A stretch of 64,000 nt of DNA from Candidatus Sedimenticola sp. (ex Thyasira tokunagai) (GTDB lineage Bacteria > Pseudomonadota > Gammaproteobacteria > Chromatiales > Chromatiaceae): the NCBI GenBank assembly GCA_037318855.1, contig CP134874.1, forward strand, positions 3,782,598 through 3,846,597, in the 5' to 3' direction. Position numbers and translations under genes: made by a program. The notes under the pieces were generated by a model that worked only from the letters and a program-made list of their open reading frames with translations, searched no databases and was not told the DNA's origin. This document shows, piece after piece, positions 17,680 through 26,242 of the stretch. The first letter of the stretch is position 1, and each line of letters starts with the position of its first letter.

Positions 17680-19104
17680 CTATTCTGTACCGCTCAACTC
17701 TTTGGCGAGTTCACCCAGCACCTGCATAGCAGCCTCAATCTTTTCATAGGGCGTATTGGCATAACTCAGACGTATATGATTTTTATATTTATCCGAAGCG
17801 GTAAATAGATTGCCAAAGGCAATACCCACCCCCCTATCCATCGCCTGATCAAACAGCACCTGAGTATCGATCACTCCCGGTAGCTCCAACCACAACAGAT
17901 AACCACCTTCGGGACATGTCACCCGTGTTCCCTTGGGAAAATAGCGTTCAATCCACCCCAGCATATGATCTCTGCCCCTTCTGTAGTTGCTGCGCATTTT
18001 ACGGACATGTCGGTCATAGCCACCGGAAGCTATAAACTCGGCGATAGCCAACTGGGGCAGTGTTGAAGTACTCATGCTGGAAACATACTTCATCTGTATC
18101 ACATCCTGTTGATAGCGCCCGGGAGCAACCCAGCCAACCCGTAATCCAGGCGCCAGAGATTTGGAGAAGGATGAGCAGAGGATCACCCGTCCCTCGCTAT
18201 CGAATGACTTGATCGCCTTGGGGCGTGGTGTCTCATAAGAGAGGTCGCCGTAGATATCATCTTCGATCAGCGGGATATCGTAACGTCTCAACAGTGCCAA
18301 TAGTGCCCGTTTGCGTTCATCGGACATTGAGTAGCCCAAGGGGTTATTGAAGGTGGGCGTCAGCAGGCAGGCTTTTACCTGCCACTGATCAAGGGCGAGC
18401 TCCAAGGCCTCCAGGCTGATACCGGTTTGTGAATCCGTGGGAATCTCAAGCGCCTTGAGACCCAAGGCCTCAATCACCTGCAGAGAGCCATAGAAACAGG
18501 GGGAGTCCACAACCACCGTATCACCAGGTTCGGTTAGGGCACGCAGGCTACAGGATACCGCCTCAATACAGCCATTGGTGATCAGAATTTCATCAGGTGA
18601 CACCCCATACCCCGCATCGACGGCAATTTTGGCAATCTGCCTGCGCAGTTCGATGCAGCCATAAAGATATTCATAGTGAAGAGACCGGACACCCTCAGAG
18701 GACGCTAGATTGGAGACCTTTCGCTGTAGAGGTTTCAGCGTGGGTGTCGTCACATCCGGGGTGGCCATCCCAAGATAGACTGCGCCGGGTATATCAGTTT
18801 TCCGGTATATGGAATCGCGTATCTGTGCCCATTTACTGACCACCTTGGGCCTTGTGGTGTATTGCGGCATCAACGGAGGCACCGGGGCAACCGACTTCCG
18901 CTGACAGACATAAAAGCCCGACTTGGCCCGCGCCTCTACATCCCCGGCGTCCTGCAACAGGCGAAACGCCTCTTGAACCGTTGAGATACTGACACGGTGC
19001 TGCCTGCTCAAGTGCCTGATCGAGGGGAGTTTTTCCCCAGACCGAAAGATCTTCTTGTCAATCTGATCCCGCAGTAGTTCAGCCAGTTGCTCATATTTTT
19101 TCAT
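17680..19104 (-). CDS. MocR/PdxR-type GntR regulator with aminotransferase domain
   Basis: This 474-residue transcription factor has an N-terminal GntR winged helix (about residues 5-75; SGEKLPSIRHLSRQHRVSIS) joined to a fold-type I aminotransferase domain that senses PLP or a PLP adduct. The PLP lysine is in CSSFSKSLAPGLRVGW, and the domain also contains LLTPTFNNPLGYSMS and IEDDIYGDLSYE. It lacks a neighbouring pdx or gab gene that would name the target. It is divergent from a DUF1127 gene and an oxidoreductase; inverted ACCAGTACA motifs in the shared promoter (19106-19171) are likely operators. The start at 19104 gives the usual MocR N-terminus (MKKYEQLAELLRDQI). Confidence 0.9.
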   Translation of the reverse strand: MKKYEQLAELLRDQIDKKIFRSGEKLPSIRHLSRQHRVSISTVQEAFRLLQDAGDVEARAKSGFYVCQRKSVAPVPPLMPQYTTRPKVVSKWAQIRDSIYRKTDIPGAVYLGMATPDVTTPTLKPLQRKVSNLASSEGVRSLHYEYLYGCIELRRQIAKIAVDAGYGVSPDEILITNGCIEAVSCSLRALTEPGDTVVVDSPCFYGSLQVIEALGLKALEIPTDSQTGISLEALELALDQWQVKACLLTPTFNNPLGYSMSDERKRALLALLRRYDIPLIEDDIYGDLSYETPRPKAIKSFDSEGRVILCSSFSKSLAPGLRVGWVAPGRYQQDVIQMKYVSSMSTSTLPQLAIAEFIASGGYDRHVRKMRSNYRRGRDHMLGWIERYFPKGTRVTCPEGGYLLWLELPGVIDTQVLFDQAMDRGVGIAFGNLFTASDKYKNHIRLSYANTPYEKIEAAMQVLGELAKELSGTE

Positions 19105-19105
19105 A

Positions 19106-19171
19106 ATACCAGTACAACTCTTATCAGAATTTAACAGTACAGATAGTCAGATAGCCAATCTGTACTGGTAT
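19106..19171. promoter_or_regulatory. Candidate MocR operator, inverted TGTACTGGTAT motifs
   Basis: ATACCAGTACA at 19106-19116 is repeated as its exact complement TGTACTGGTAT at 19161-19171, with a third partial match (ACAGTACAGA) near 19134. The motifs start one base upstream of the regulator ATG and sit in the divergent promoter. MocR regulators usually bind spaced repeats of this kind, so autoregulation is likely. Confidence 0.65.
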
Positions 19172-19253
19172 ATTAATTTATCTCTATATCTGTAACGGTT
19201 TCAGTGTAGTCGGTAACCTGTTCATCAGCAAATAGTGTTGGGAGAACAAGAGA

Positions 19254-19454
19254 GTGGAAATTGTCATGACCAGGAGCAGAGGAACCGGATACGAAATATT
19301 TCCACTAGGCGTAATTGAACAACTCAAGTGTTGGTATGCACGCCACCGACAAAGAGAACAGCTACTCCAAATGGATGACCGTGCACTCAAAGATATTGGA
19401 ATCAGCCGGGTAGATGCCCTCTCCGAAGGAACAAAACCCTTTTGGAAGAAGTAG
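19254..19454 (+). CDS. Small DUF1127 (YjiS-like) protein
   Basis: This 66-residue protein carries the DUF1127 motif: an aromatic and basic helix (KCWYARHRQREQLLQMDDR) followed by ALKDIGISRVDALSEGTKPF. The family consists of small arginine-rich proteins; some have been linked to RNA turnover or phosphate responses, but none of that can be claimed here. GTG at 19254 has GGGAG 9 bases upstream; an ATG at 19266 is the alternative. It lies between the MocR regulator and an oxidoreductase gene, and DUF1127 genes are often beside MocR regulators, so it is probably a target. Confidence 0.8.
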   Translation: MEIVMTRSRGTGYEIFPLGVIEQLKCWYARHRQREQLLQMDDRALKDIGISRVDALSEGTKPFWKK

Positions 19455-19506
19455 GTGTATGGCAGTCTGTGAGGCACAAGTTTCAGAAAGCATAGGGAGT
19501 GGGCAG

Positions 19507-20373
19507 ATGACAAAGGCAGCATTCATAGGTCTCGGTGTAATGGGTTATCCCATGGCAGGTCACCTGGCAGCCGCCGGTTGCGACACCACTGTTTTCAACC
19601 GCACCACAGCCAAAGCCGACCAGTGGGTCAAACAGCATGGCAACAGCCGAGCCCTGACACCCCGGGATGCCTGCACCGATAAAGACTTTGCCTTTATCTG
19701 CGTCGGTAATGACGATGACCTGCGCAGCGTGATCTACGGTGGTGACGGCGTCCTGGCCGGATTGAGCGAGGGGTGCACTTTGATTGATCACACCACCGCC
19801 AGTGCTGAGGTAGCCAGGGAAATCAGTGCAGAAGCTACGAAACGGGGTATCCACTTTATTGACGCCCCGGTCTCCGGCGGCCAGGCAGGGGCTGAGAACG
19901 GTAATCTCACCATCATGTGTGGCGGTGATGAGAATGCCTTTGAAGCAGCTGAATCGATCATGAAAATCTATGGACAGCGCGTAATGCTGATGGGGCCCAC
20001 CGGCTCCGGCCAACTGACCAAGATGGTCAACCAGATCTGTTTTGCCGGTCTCTTGCAATCATTGGCGGAAGGGATCAACTTTGCACAGCGTGCCGGACTC
20101 GATACCGAAAAAGTATTCAACGTACTCTCAAAAGGTGCCGCCCAAAGCTGGCAGATGGAGAATCGCGCCGCGACCATGAGTGCAGGTGAATTCGACTTCG
20201 GCTTTGCCGTTGACTTGATGCGCAAGGATCTCTCTATCTGTATGGCAGAGGCACGAAACAACGGCTCCGTCCTACCCGTCACCGCACTCGTTGATCAGTT
20301 TTATCAGCAGGTACAAATGAAAGGCGGCAACCGTTTTGATACATCGAGTCTTATTCTCAATCTGCGAGAATGA
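19507..20373 (+). CDS. NAD(P)-dependent 3-hydroxyisobutyrate dehydrogenase-like oxidoreductase
   Basis: This 288-residue member of the beta-hydroxyacid dehydrogenase family reduces or oxidises short hydroxyacids or semialdehydes. The N-terminal Rossmann motif is FIGLGVMGYPMAGHL, the substrate motif is DAPVSGGQAGAENGNLTIM, and the catalytic lysine is in GSGQLTKMVNQI. The cofactor loop (FNRTTAKAD, with Arg after Asn) suggests NADPH. The ATG at 19507 begins the family N-terminus. Tartronate semialdehyde reductase, GHMP/succinic semialdehyde reductase and 3-HIBADH are all possible. It lies 52 bases after the DUF1127 gene and may share its promoter. Confidence 0.88.
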   Translation: MTKAAFIGLGVMGYPMAGHLAAAGCDTTVFNRTTAKADQWVKQHGNSRALTPRDACTDKDFAFICVGNDDDLRSVIYGGDGVLAGLSEGCTLIDHTTASAEVAREISAEATKRGIHFIDAPVSGGQAGAENGNLTIMCGGDENAFEAAESIMKIYGQRVMLMGPTGSGQLTKMVNQICFAGLLQSLAEGINFAQRAGLDTEKVFNVLSKGAAQSWQMENRAATMSAGEFDFGFAVDLMRKDLSICMAEARNNGSVLPVTALVDQFYQQVQMKGGNRFDTSSLILNLRE

Positions 20374-20586
20374 GGGACAATACTCAATGGTACTTACTTG
20401 AACCCAACTCATCATATTGCAGATGTGCAGAGATCGAAAATTTAATATTGAGTTATCGTCATCATCTCTTTATCCTTGACAGCAATAGGTCCGCATGACG
20501 GCTCATTAACGATAACAAACCTCTAAGGAGCCTCTGAACAAGTCATGATCAAAACTAATAGCAGCTTATAGCAGACCTTGAGTTAG
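20374..20586. other. Intergenic region before IS copy 2
   Basis: It contains the fragment GGAGCCTCTGAACAAGTCATGA (20527-20548 region), which resembles the end of the small inverted-repeat element at 56032-56192. This is probably a solo end of the same element. Nothing else is visible. Confidence 0.4.
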
Positions 20587-22157
20587 CCCCAATATTTCAC
20601 AAAATAAAAGGCAGAATCCTCGTATATTCGATATAATTCAGTTACTTACACTGTAATCGAAAAGGATTCTGCCTGTGACAAACTGTAACCAAACTGTTCT
20701 GGAATTTCCAGTCCTTAAACGCCGCAAGGTACAGGCCGAATTTAGCGGCGGCGACATTACTTCAGATGGGGGTGTGCTTCTACTGAGACAGATCGACAGG
20801 CGACTCGGTTTAATGAAAGCGGTTGATGCCGTCATTCCAGATCCGCGAAATCCTGATTACATCACTCACTCCCAACTGAGCCTGCTACGACAACGTGTTT
20901 ACGGTCTAGGCTTGGGCTATGAAGACCTCAACGATCACAAAACCCTGCGTAATGATCCTGCTTTGCAGACGGCTGTCGACCGGGAACAGAAATTGGGTAG
21001 TCAGTCTACCCTCTGTCGGCTTGAGGGCCGTACTGGAAGAAAGGCGGCAGTCGATATCCATAGGGTGTTGATCGACCAATTCATCGCTTCTTTTGACTCT
21101 CCTCCCGATGAGTTGATCCTGGACTTTGATGCCACCGATGATCAAGTTCATGGTATGCAGGAGGGACGCTTTTTCCATGGCTATTATGGCCACTACTGTT
21201 TTCTTCCCCTCTATGTCTTTTGTGGTGATCAATTGCTCATCAGCTACCTGAGGCCCAGCAATGTTGACGGGGCGAAACATACATGGGCGATTCTGGCGTT
21301 ACTGACGAAACGGCTGCGCCAGGAATGGCCCGATGTTCAGATCATCTTCCGAGGAGACTCCGGGTTCTGTCGCCATAGAATGCTGGACTGGTGTGAACGC
21401 CGTGGTGTGAAGTACATCATTGGTATTGCCCGCAATAAGCGGCTGGAGCAGATGATTGAACCGGGTATGCAGATTGTTGAACAACTTGTCGAACTGACTG
21501 GCGAGAAACAGCGGGAGTTCTTCCGGTTGCACTATGCCGCCAAGAGTTGGAAACATACTCGCCAGGTCATTGCTAAGCTGGAGGTCACAGACAAGGGGCG
21601 CAATCCACGTTTCATCGTCACCAATCTGGAAGGTGACAAGCAGGCACTCTACGATGATCTCTACTGTGCCCGTGGCGAGATGGAGAACCGGATTAAAGAG
21701 CAGCAGATGGGGCTCTTTGCAGATCGTACCAGTGCCCACTATTGGTGGGCGAATCAGTTCCGGTTACTCCTCTCCAGCCTGGCTTATGTGCTGATGGAGA
21801 GTATCCGCCGGTTGGCGCTCAAGGGCACAGAACTGGCGAGAGGCCAAGTAGGCACGCTTCGGATCAAGTTGTTAAAGATCGGTGCAGTTATGCTGCGCAA
21901 TACGCGCCGTATCCGCTTCCTGCTCTCCAGCGCTTACCCTTATCAGGATCTCTTCGCCTTGGTGGTTGCTCGTCTGCGACCCGGATAGTTCTCAAGGAGT
22001 GCCGCCCCGGCACGATGATAAACAATGGGGGTAAGGGGGAGGTGTGCTTTGATTGTCAGAAAACCACCTTCGATAAGATATACATTCCTATCTTGCTTCT
22101 GACTTGCTTAGTATGGGTTAAAAAGCATCGAATCGAATGCTGGGTGAAACATGCGGG
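20587..22157 (+). mobile_element. IS1380-family insertion sequence, copy 2 (intact)
   Basis: The element is 1571 bp with ends CCCCAATATTTCAC and (complement) CCCGCATGTTTCAC and a 4-bp target duplication TTAG at 20583-20586 and 22158-22161. It carries one intact transposase. It matches copy 1 at 12698-14269 nearly base for base, in the opposite orientation, so the two bound an invertible segment of about 6.3 kb. It lies between genes and breaks nothing visible. Confidence 0.93.
20675..21988 (+). CDS. IS1380-family transposase
   Basis: This 437-residue DDE transposase cuts and pastes the surrounding element. The N-terminal region has GGDITSDGGVLLLRQIDRRL, typical of IS1380 transposases; acidic residues likely to be catalytic occur in LILDFDATDD (first Asp), FRGDSGFCR (second Asp) and YCARGEMENRIKE (Glu). 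It is full length compared with the family. The ATG at 20675 is used by both copies in this window. Confidence 0.93.
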   Translation: MTNCNQTVLEFPVLKRRKVQAEFSGGDITSDGGVLLLRQIDRRLGLMKAVDAVIPDPRNPDYITHSQLSLLRQRVYGLGLGYEDLNDHKTLRNDPALQTAVDREQKLGSQSTLCRLEGRTGRKAAVDIHRVLIDQFIASFDSPPDELILDFDATDDQVHGMQEGRFFHGYYGHYCFLPLYVFCGDQLLISYLRPSNVDGAKHTWAILALLTKRLRQEWPDVQIIFRGDSGFCRHRMLDWCERRGVKYIIGIARNKRLEQMIEPGMQIVEQLVELTGEKQREFFRLHYAAKSWKHTRQVIAKLEVTDKGRNPRFIVTNLEGDKQALYDDLYCARGEMENRIKEQQMGLFADRTSAHYWWANQFRLLLSSLAYVLMESIRRLALKGTELARGQVGTLRIKLLKIGAVMLRNTRRIRFLLSSAYPYQDLFALVVARLRPG

Positions 22158-22270
22158 TTAGGGTTGGCTCGTCAGAGTAGAAGCTAATCAGTGACATTGA
22201 TAGGTGAATTCAGAGTCCAAAATGAAAGACCTGACCCCGTTTTTTTGCTTGACCTCCAAGGGGAAAAGAT

Positions 22271-22870
22271 ATGACCGAGACCGCGCCCGTATCATTATTT
22301 GGGTGGATTACAGCCGCCACTACGCCGTTCGGGCTGGTTTTCCTGGCGGAAATGGGTGATAAGAGCCAGCTCGTCTGTATGACCTTGGCAGCCCGCCACC
22401 GACACTGGCCGGTGCTGGCCGGGTCTATGGCCGGCTTTCTGGTGCTCAACACCCTAGCCGTGGTGTTTGGTGCTGGGCTCTCGCATTGGGTGCCAGAACA
22501 GATTTTGGCGGGGGCCGTCGCAATCCTCTTCGCTGTCTTCGGCATCCTATCGCTGAGAGCCGAGGCGGAGGACGAGGATGAAGAGGTCACTGAACGGAGT
22601 GGCCACGGAATCTTCATCACCGCCTTCCTGATGATCCTCCTCGCGGAAATGGGCGACAAAACCCAGATTGCCGTTGCCGGCATGGCCAGCACCTTACCTG
22701 TGATCCCGGTCTGGATCGGAGCCACGCTTGCTCTATTTGCCACATCAGCCTTGGGCGTGGTGGCAGGGCGAAAACTCCTAAAGCGCATTCCTCTTCACCG
22801 TCTTCACCAGATCAGCGGTGTTTTTTTCCTGCTCCTCGCTGCGTTTGCAATGACCAAGGTCTTTTCATAA
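22271..22870 (+). CDS. GDT1/TMEM165 (UPF0016) family cation exporter
   Basis: This 199-residue inner-membrane protein belongs to the UPF0016 family, some bacterial members of which export Mn2+ (MneA type). The family signature E-x-G-D-K-(S/T) occurs twice, once in each inverted half: FLAEMGDKSQLVCM near residue 27 and LLAEMGDKTQIAVAG near residue 125. Six membrane helices can be traced, with an acidic loop between the halves (RAEAEDEDEEVTER). A manganese or calcium role is inferred from the family. The gene starts about 110 bases after IS copy 2 and ends at a strong hairpin terminator. Confidence 0.88.
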   Translation: MTETAPVSLFGWITAATTPFGLVFLAEMGDKSQLVCMTLAARHRHWPVLAGSMAGFLVLNTLAVVFGAGLSHWVPEQILAGAVAILFAVFGILSLRAEAEDEDEEVTERSGHGIFITAFLMILLAEMGDKTQIAVAGMASTLPVIPVWIGATLALFATSALGVVAGRKLLKRIPLHRLHQISGVFFLLLAAFAMTKVFS

Positions 22871-22889
22871 TGAACATGGTGGGAAATTA

Positions 22890-22928
22890 GGCTCAGAGTA
22901 AAATTTTACTCTGAGCCCGATTTTATTT
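22890..22928 (+). terminator. Rho-independent terminator after the UPF0016 gene
   Basis: The palindrome GGCTCAGAGTAAA / TTTACTCTGAGCC is followed by GATTTTATTT, 20 bases after the stop. Confidence 0.85.
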
Positions 22929-23189
22929 GGGTTGAAATTCCTATCCTCCCTCCCCTCAAATCGACTCTATCTCTTGCCGGACATGACTGGTTGTTGCCAC
23001 CTGGTAGGATGATGAAACTGCAGGCCTGGAAGGAGGGTTGGGCAGGTCGGCAGTATGCCGGTAAGGGGAAACCAGCCTGCCGTAGATGAACTGTTGATTA
23101 GGTGCTTTTTTTAGACGAATAACATCGCAAAATACACACAATGTGCTAGTTTTTGAAATGTCCCATTGAACTGATGAGGAGATTTAATT

Positions 23190-23660
23190 TTGGATTGCCG
23201 CACCTGTATGAGTCCTGTTGCCACCCCCCTCTACGTTGACCAGTCGGCGGGTGTTGTCATTGATTTTATGCGTGAACACCATATGGAATGGGTCCCCATC
23301 GTAGATCGCGATAACAAGTTTGTGGGACTGGTCAGTACAGAAAAATTGATGCGCGTGCTACTACCCAAGTCGATTGCTATGATGCGTGGCCTCAAGCATG
23401 CCAGTTACCTGCGCGAATCAGGTGAGGAATTACAGGCCAGGATGGATGGCGTTCGTTCACTGGTAATTGCTGATCTGCTTGATAAACATGCAAAAACAGT
23501 TCATCCGGATGCAACCCTGGCGGATGCCCTGATGGTAATTAGTGATCGGCAGTATGTCGTGCCGGTAGTGGATGATGACGGCCATCTTGTTGGCGCTATC
23601 TCTTACTTTTCCATCATGCACGCGGTCGAGGCCGAGGTAGCGAAGGGTGATGAGCAGTGA
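23190..23660 (+). CDS. CBS-domain protein
   Basis: This 156-residue protein consists of a pair of CBS domains and nothing else. The first runs from CRTCMSPVATPLYVDQSAG to about residue 55 (PIVDRDNKFVGLVSTEKLM); the second from VIADLLDKHAKTVHPDATLA to about residue 145 (VPVVDDDGHLVGAISYF). Such modules bind adenine nucleotides and control attached or neighbouring transporters. A TTG start at 23190 has GAGGAG 8 bases upstream; the first ATG (23208) would cut the first CBS strand. Its stop overlaps the GTG of the downstream permease by four bases, so it is probably a regulatory subunit of that permease. Confidence 0.85.
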   Translation: MDCRTCMSPVATPLYVDQSAGVVIDFMREHHMEWVPIVDRDNKFVGLVSTEKLMRVLLPKSIAMMRGLKHASYLRESGEELQARMDGVRSLVIADLLDKHAKTVHPDATLADALMVISDRQYVVPVVDDDGHLVGAISYFSIMHAVEAEVAKGDEQ

Positions 23661-25000
23661 CTCATTCACATGATGAACAGATAGCAACCATCTTTGGGAT
23701 CGATCCTGTCCCGTTGTCAGCCTCCATTCTGGTTATTACGTTTCTGGTTCTGTTCACAGAGCGTTTCAACCGTACCGTCGTCGCCTTGCTCGGGGCTGGT
23801 GTTGTTATCATGTCTGGTGTTCTGACCCAGCAGCAGGCTTTTGCCGGAATTGACTTCAATACACTGGCGCTTCTGACAGGCATGATGGTGATTGTTGCAG
23901 TGACCCGTCAGACCGGCTTGTTTGAATATATCTCCATCTGGGCTGTGCACCTGGTCAAGGGAGATCCCCGCGGCGTTCTGATCGTACTCTCTCTGGTAAC
24001 GGCTGTGTTTTCGGCATTCCTCGATAACCTCACTACCGTGCTGCTGGTTGTGCCGATTGCATTGCTTATTGCAGAGAAGCTGGAAGTATCCCCCTATCCG
24101 TTTCTGATTTCCCAGATTCTGGCATCCAATATCGGTGGTACTGCGACCCTGATTGGTGATCCACCAAATATCCTTATCGGATCGGCAACGGGATACTCGT
24201 TTACTGACTTTCTCTTCAATCTGGGACCGGTGGTGGTGATACTGCTGGTGATGACGACCCTGTTCTTCTATTTTTTTCTTGGCCGTTCCCTCTACACCTC
24301 CCAGGAAAATCGTGACCGTATCATGAAATTCCGTCCTGATGAGAGTATCCAGGATCCTGCACTGTTGAAGATTTCACTGATAGTGATTGCCGGTGTCATT
24401 GCCGGTTTTATCGCTGGAGAGCACTTTGGGATACATCCCGGCACCATTGCGATGTTTGGTGCCGCTCTTCTGCTATTTATCAGTGATTTCGGAGGAAATG
24501 CACAGGTTCAGGGCAGGAGGGTCCGCGAGGCTTTTGCCGAGGTCGAATGGGGTGCGCTGTTCTTCTTTATCGGTCTGTTTATTCTGGTACGCGGAGTTGA
24601 ACATACCGGCATACTCAATACCCTGGGTGAAAAACTGATCCACATGACAGACGGTGATCCACAAACAACGACTTTCGCCGTATTGTGGCTGGCGGCATTG
24701 AGCTCAGCAGCTATAGATAACATCCCGTTTGTTACCACCATGATTCCGTTGGTAGAGTCGATGGAAGCTAGCCTCGGTGGTGCGGAAGCGGTAGAACCGG
24801 TGTGGTGGTCCCTTGCCCTTGGCGCATGTCTGGGTGGCAATGGGTCGCTGATCGGTGCGGCTGCCAATGTAATGGTAGCGGGTTTGGGTGATCGTGCCGG
24901 CTACCCCCTTGGTTTTCTCACCTTTATCAAGATTGGCCTGCCCGTCATGTTGTTAAGCGTCGTGGTTGCGAATCTGTATATCTACCTGGTCTACTTCTGA
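23657..25000 (+). CDS. ArsB/NhaD-type (CitMHS/SLC13-like) membrane transporter
   Basis: This 447-residue inner-membrane protein has about eleven membrane segments in two inverted halves. The first half has SAFLDNLTTVLLVVPIALLI followed by ASNIGGTATLIGDPPNILIG, the second AAIDNIPFVTTMIPLV followed by LGGNGSLIGAAANVMVAG. These paired D-N and G-D-P-x-N motifs mark the ArsB/NhaD ion transporter superfamily. Whether the substrate is Na+/H+, arsenite or an anion cannot be read from the sequence; there is no ars gene nearby. It is translationally coupled to the CBS protein. Confidence 0.85.
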   Translation: MTHSHDEQIATIFGIDPVPLSASILVITFLVLFTERFNRTVVALLGAGVVIMSGVLTQQQAFAGIDFNTLALLTGMMVIVAVTRQTGLFEYISIWAVHLVKGDPRGVLIVLSLVTAVFSAFLDNLTTVLLVVPIALLIAEKLEVSPYPFLISQILASNIGGTATLIGDPPNILIGSATGYSFTDFLFNLGPVVVILLVMTTLFFYFFLGRSLYTSQENRDRIMKFRPDESIQDPALLKISLIVIAGVIAGFIAGEHFGIHPGTIAMFGAALLLFISDFGGNAQVQGRRVREAFAEVEWGALFFFIGLFILVRGVEHTGILNTLGEKLIHMTDGDPQTTTFAVLWLAALSSAAIDNIPFVTTMIPLVESMEASLGGAEAVEPVWWSLALGACLGGNGSLIGAAANVMVAGLGDRAGYPLGFLTFIKIGLPVMLLSVVVANLYIYLVYF

Positions 25001-25080
25001 CCTGAATCCGTGGTTTCGTGGCGGATACAGAGTGCTGGATATTGGTTTCACAGCGGATTCAGGTCTGAGTCAGAGACTCC

Positions 25081-25319
25081 TCAGGTGAACCACTCCAGCA
25101 GGTAGAAGAGTCTTGACCCCTCCAATGAGCGGGAGGGACCGACGACGTTGGCGGGGCATTTATCGCTGTCACCATCTGCCAGTGTGAGAGCCTCCTGGTG
25201 GCTGGCGACCACCTGAACACAATTTTCCGAGAAACGCTTGCGCTCTTTTTCTTGGTGAAGACCACGGCATACTGCCGCACTGCCAGGTTACTGTCGGGTT
25301 TTTTGGAGATCATGGACAT
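25081..25319 (-). pseudogene. Small gene with a frameshift
   Basis: On the minus strand a frame opens at 25319 (MSMISKKPDSNLAVRQYAVV, then FTKKK). Near 25257 the protein-like reading moves to another frame, ERKRFSENCVQVVASHQEAL, then TLADGDSDKCPANVVGPSRS, LEGSRLFYLLEWFT and a TGA at 25081-25083. A one-base deletion in the A/G-rich run would explain this. The rebuilt peptide is about 80 residues and looks like a compact alpha/beta protein. I do not recognise it. A sequencing error is also possible. Confidence 0.45.
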
Positions 25320-25391
25320 AACAGTTTTCCCAGGTTATGGGGGCTCGGATCAATGTCGAGTGAAGCCTTTTTGGGTTATCGAAGGGGCCAG

Positions 25392-25476
25392 CCTCGATTG
25401 ATCCTAACTAAGGTTTGATTCTGGTCGAAAAGAGATACATTTTGCCGTGTAATATTGCAATCAATTTTGTTCGCTT
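25392..25476. repeat. Direct repeat upstream of the Stv-like gene
   Basis: An 85-bp segment is repeated, with substitutions, at 26365-26450 in the same orientation. The best-conserved block is AGAGATACATTTTGC-GTGTAATA-GCAATCA-TTT-GTTCGCTT. The pair encloses the Stv-like gene. Confidence 0.7.
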
Positions 25477-25648
25477 TGGTCACTTTGCAGCCATCTGCCC
25501 GGAATCCCATTAGGTCCGCTCCTGACTAGGAAGCGACCATAGGCAGAAAACAGCACAAAGCAGACATAATGGGTGACAGATCGAACTACAGCATTGGCCT
25601 TAACAGGCTGTTAAAGATGTTCAATTGTCATAAGGATAGAGGTGACAC

Positions 25649-26242
25649 ATGAAAAACTGGTTTGTAGCGAGTCATGGGTACATTGAGGGCGAATATGCAA
25701 AGGGGGAGGCCAATGCGGCTCCGACCACCGTACCAAGCGATCTGGAAGTTATTTTTTTCTGCCCAGCTAATCGCCAACTCGGCATGCGTATGGGTTGGAA
25801 GCTGTGGGACATGCTGATGTACGGCCAGTACGGCGGAGAGGATGTAGCTTACAATCTCTGTAATAACAAGGTCGCAGCCCATGCACCCGCATCGAACTAC
25901 TGTGCCGTGTACACGCAGGTAGACCACCATGATTGGAATGACGGTGATCACCGGCTTGCAGGTAGACCGGCCAAATATACCCTCGGCATCTGGGAAGTCG
26001 GCAACCCGAACAAGCCTGTCATCGATTTAAGGACCGATTTGTCGACAATCCCCTTCAAACAACACCAACGCCTCATGCCGCTTAGCACCATACTCGAGAA
26101 AGCAGCGCTAGCAGGCGTATCCAGAGTTTACTGGGGGGCCTGCCGTGCGCATATGATAGATTGGGGAGAACCGGGGGAAAGATTAACGGCTGGCTCCAAT
26201 GCGTCTCCCTACGAGTATTTCAGGCTGATTGACGCAAGCTGA
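25649..26242 (+). CDS. Stv-like domain protein (possible toxin or effector module)
   Basis: This 197-residue protein resembles the Stv domain seen in polymorphic toxins and putative adhesins. The pattern is an N-terminal strand and His (NWFVASHGY, His9), a Thr/Val/Pro loop (TTVPSDLEVIFFCPANRQLG), then a long variable middle, and a C-terminal helix-strand-Cys unit (MPLSTILEKAALAGVSRVYW, then GACRAH, Cys165). His9 and Cys165 may form a catalytic dyad. There is no signal peptide, delivery domain or obvious antitoxin. An AGAGGTG Shine-Dalgarno sequence precedes the ATG. It is bracketed by direct repeats (25392-25476, 26365-26450), as a moved cassette would be. The family call is from memory of motifs and is tentative. 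Confidence 0.5.
   Translation: MKNWFVASHGYIEGEYAKGEANAAPTTVPSDLEVIFFCPANRQLGMRMGWKLWDMLMYGQYGGEDVAYNLCNNKVAAHAPASNYCAVYTQVDHHDWNDGDHRLAGRPAKYTLGIWEVGNPNKPVIDLRTDLSTIPFKQHQRLMPLSTILEKAALAGVSRVYWGACRAHMIDWGEPGERLTAGSNASPYEYFRLIDAS

Larger units (their letters stand above)
25001..25648. other. Region between the permease and the Stv-like gene
   Basis: It holds the frameshifted minus-strand gene at 25081-25319, the direct repeat at 25392-25476, and a decayed dispersed-repeat block at about 25500-25580 (GGTCCGCTCCTGACTAGGA and similar). Confidence 0.5.
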
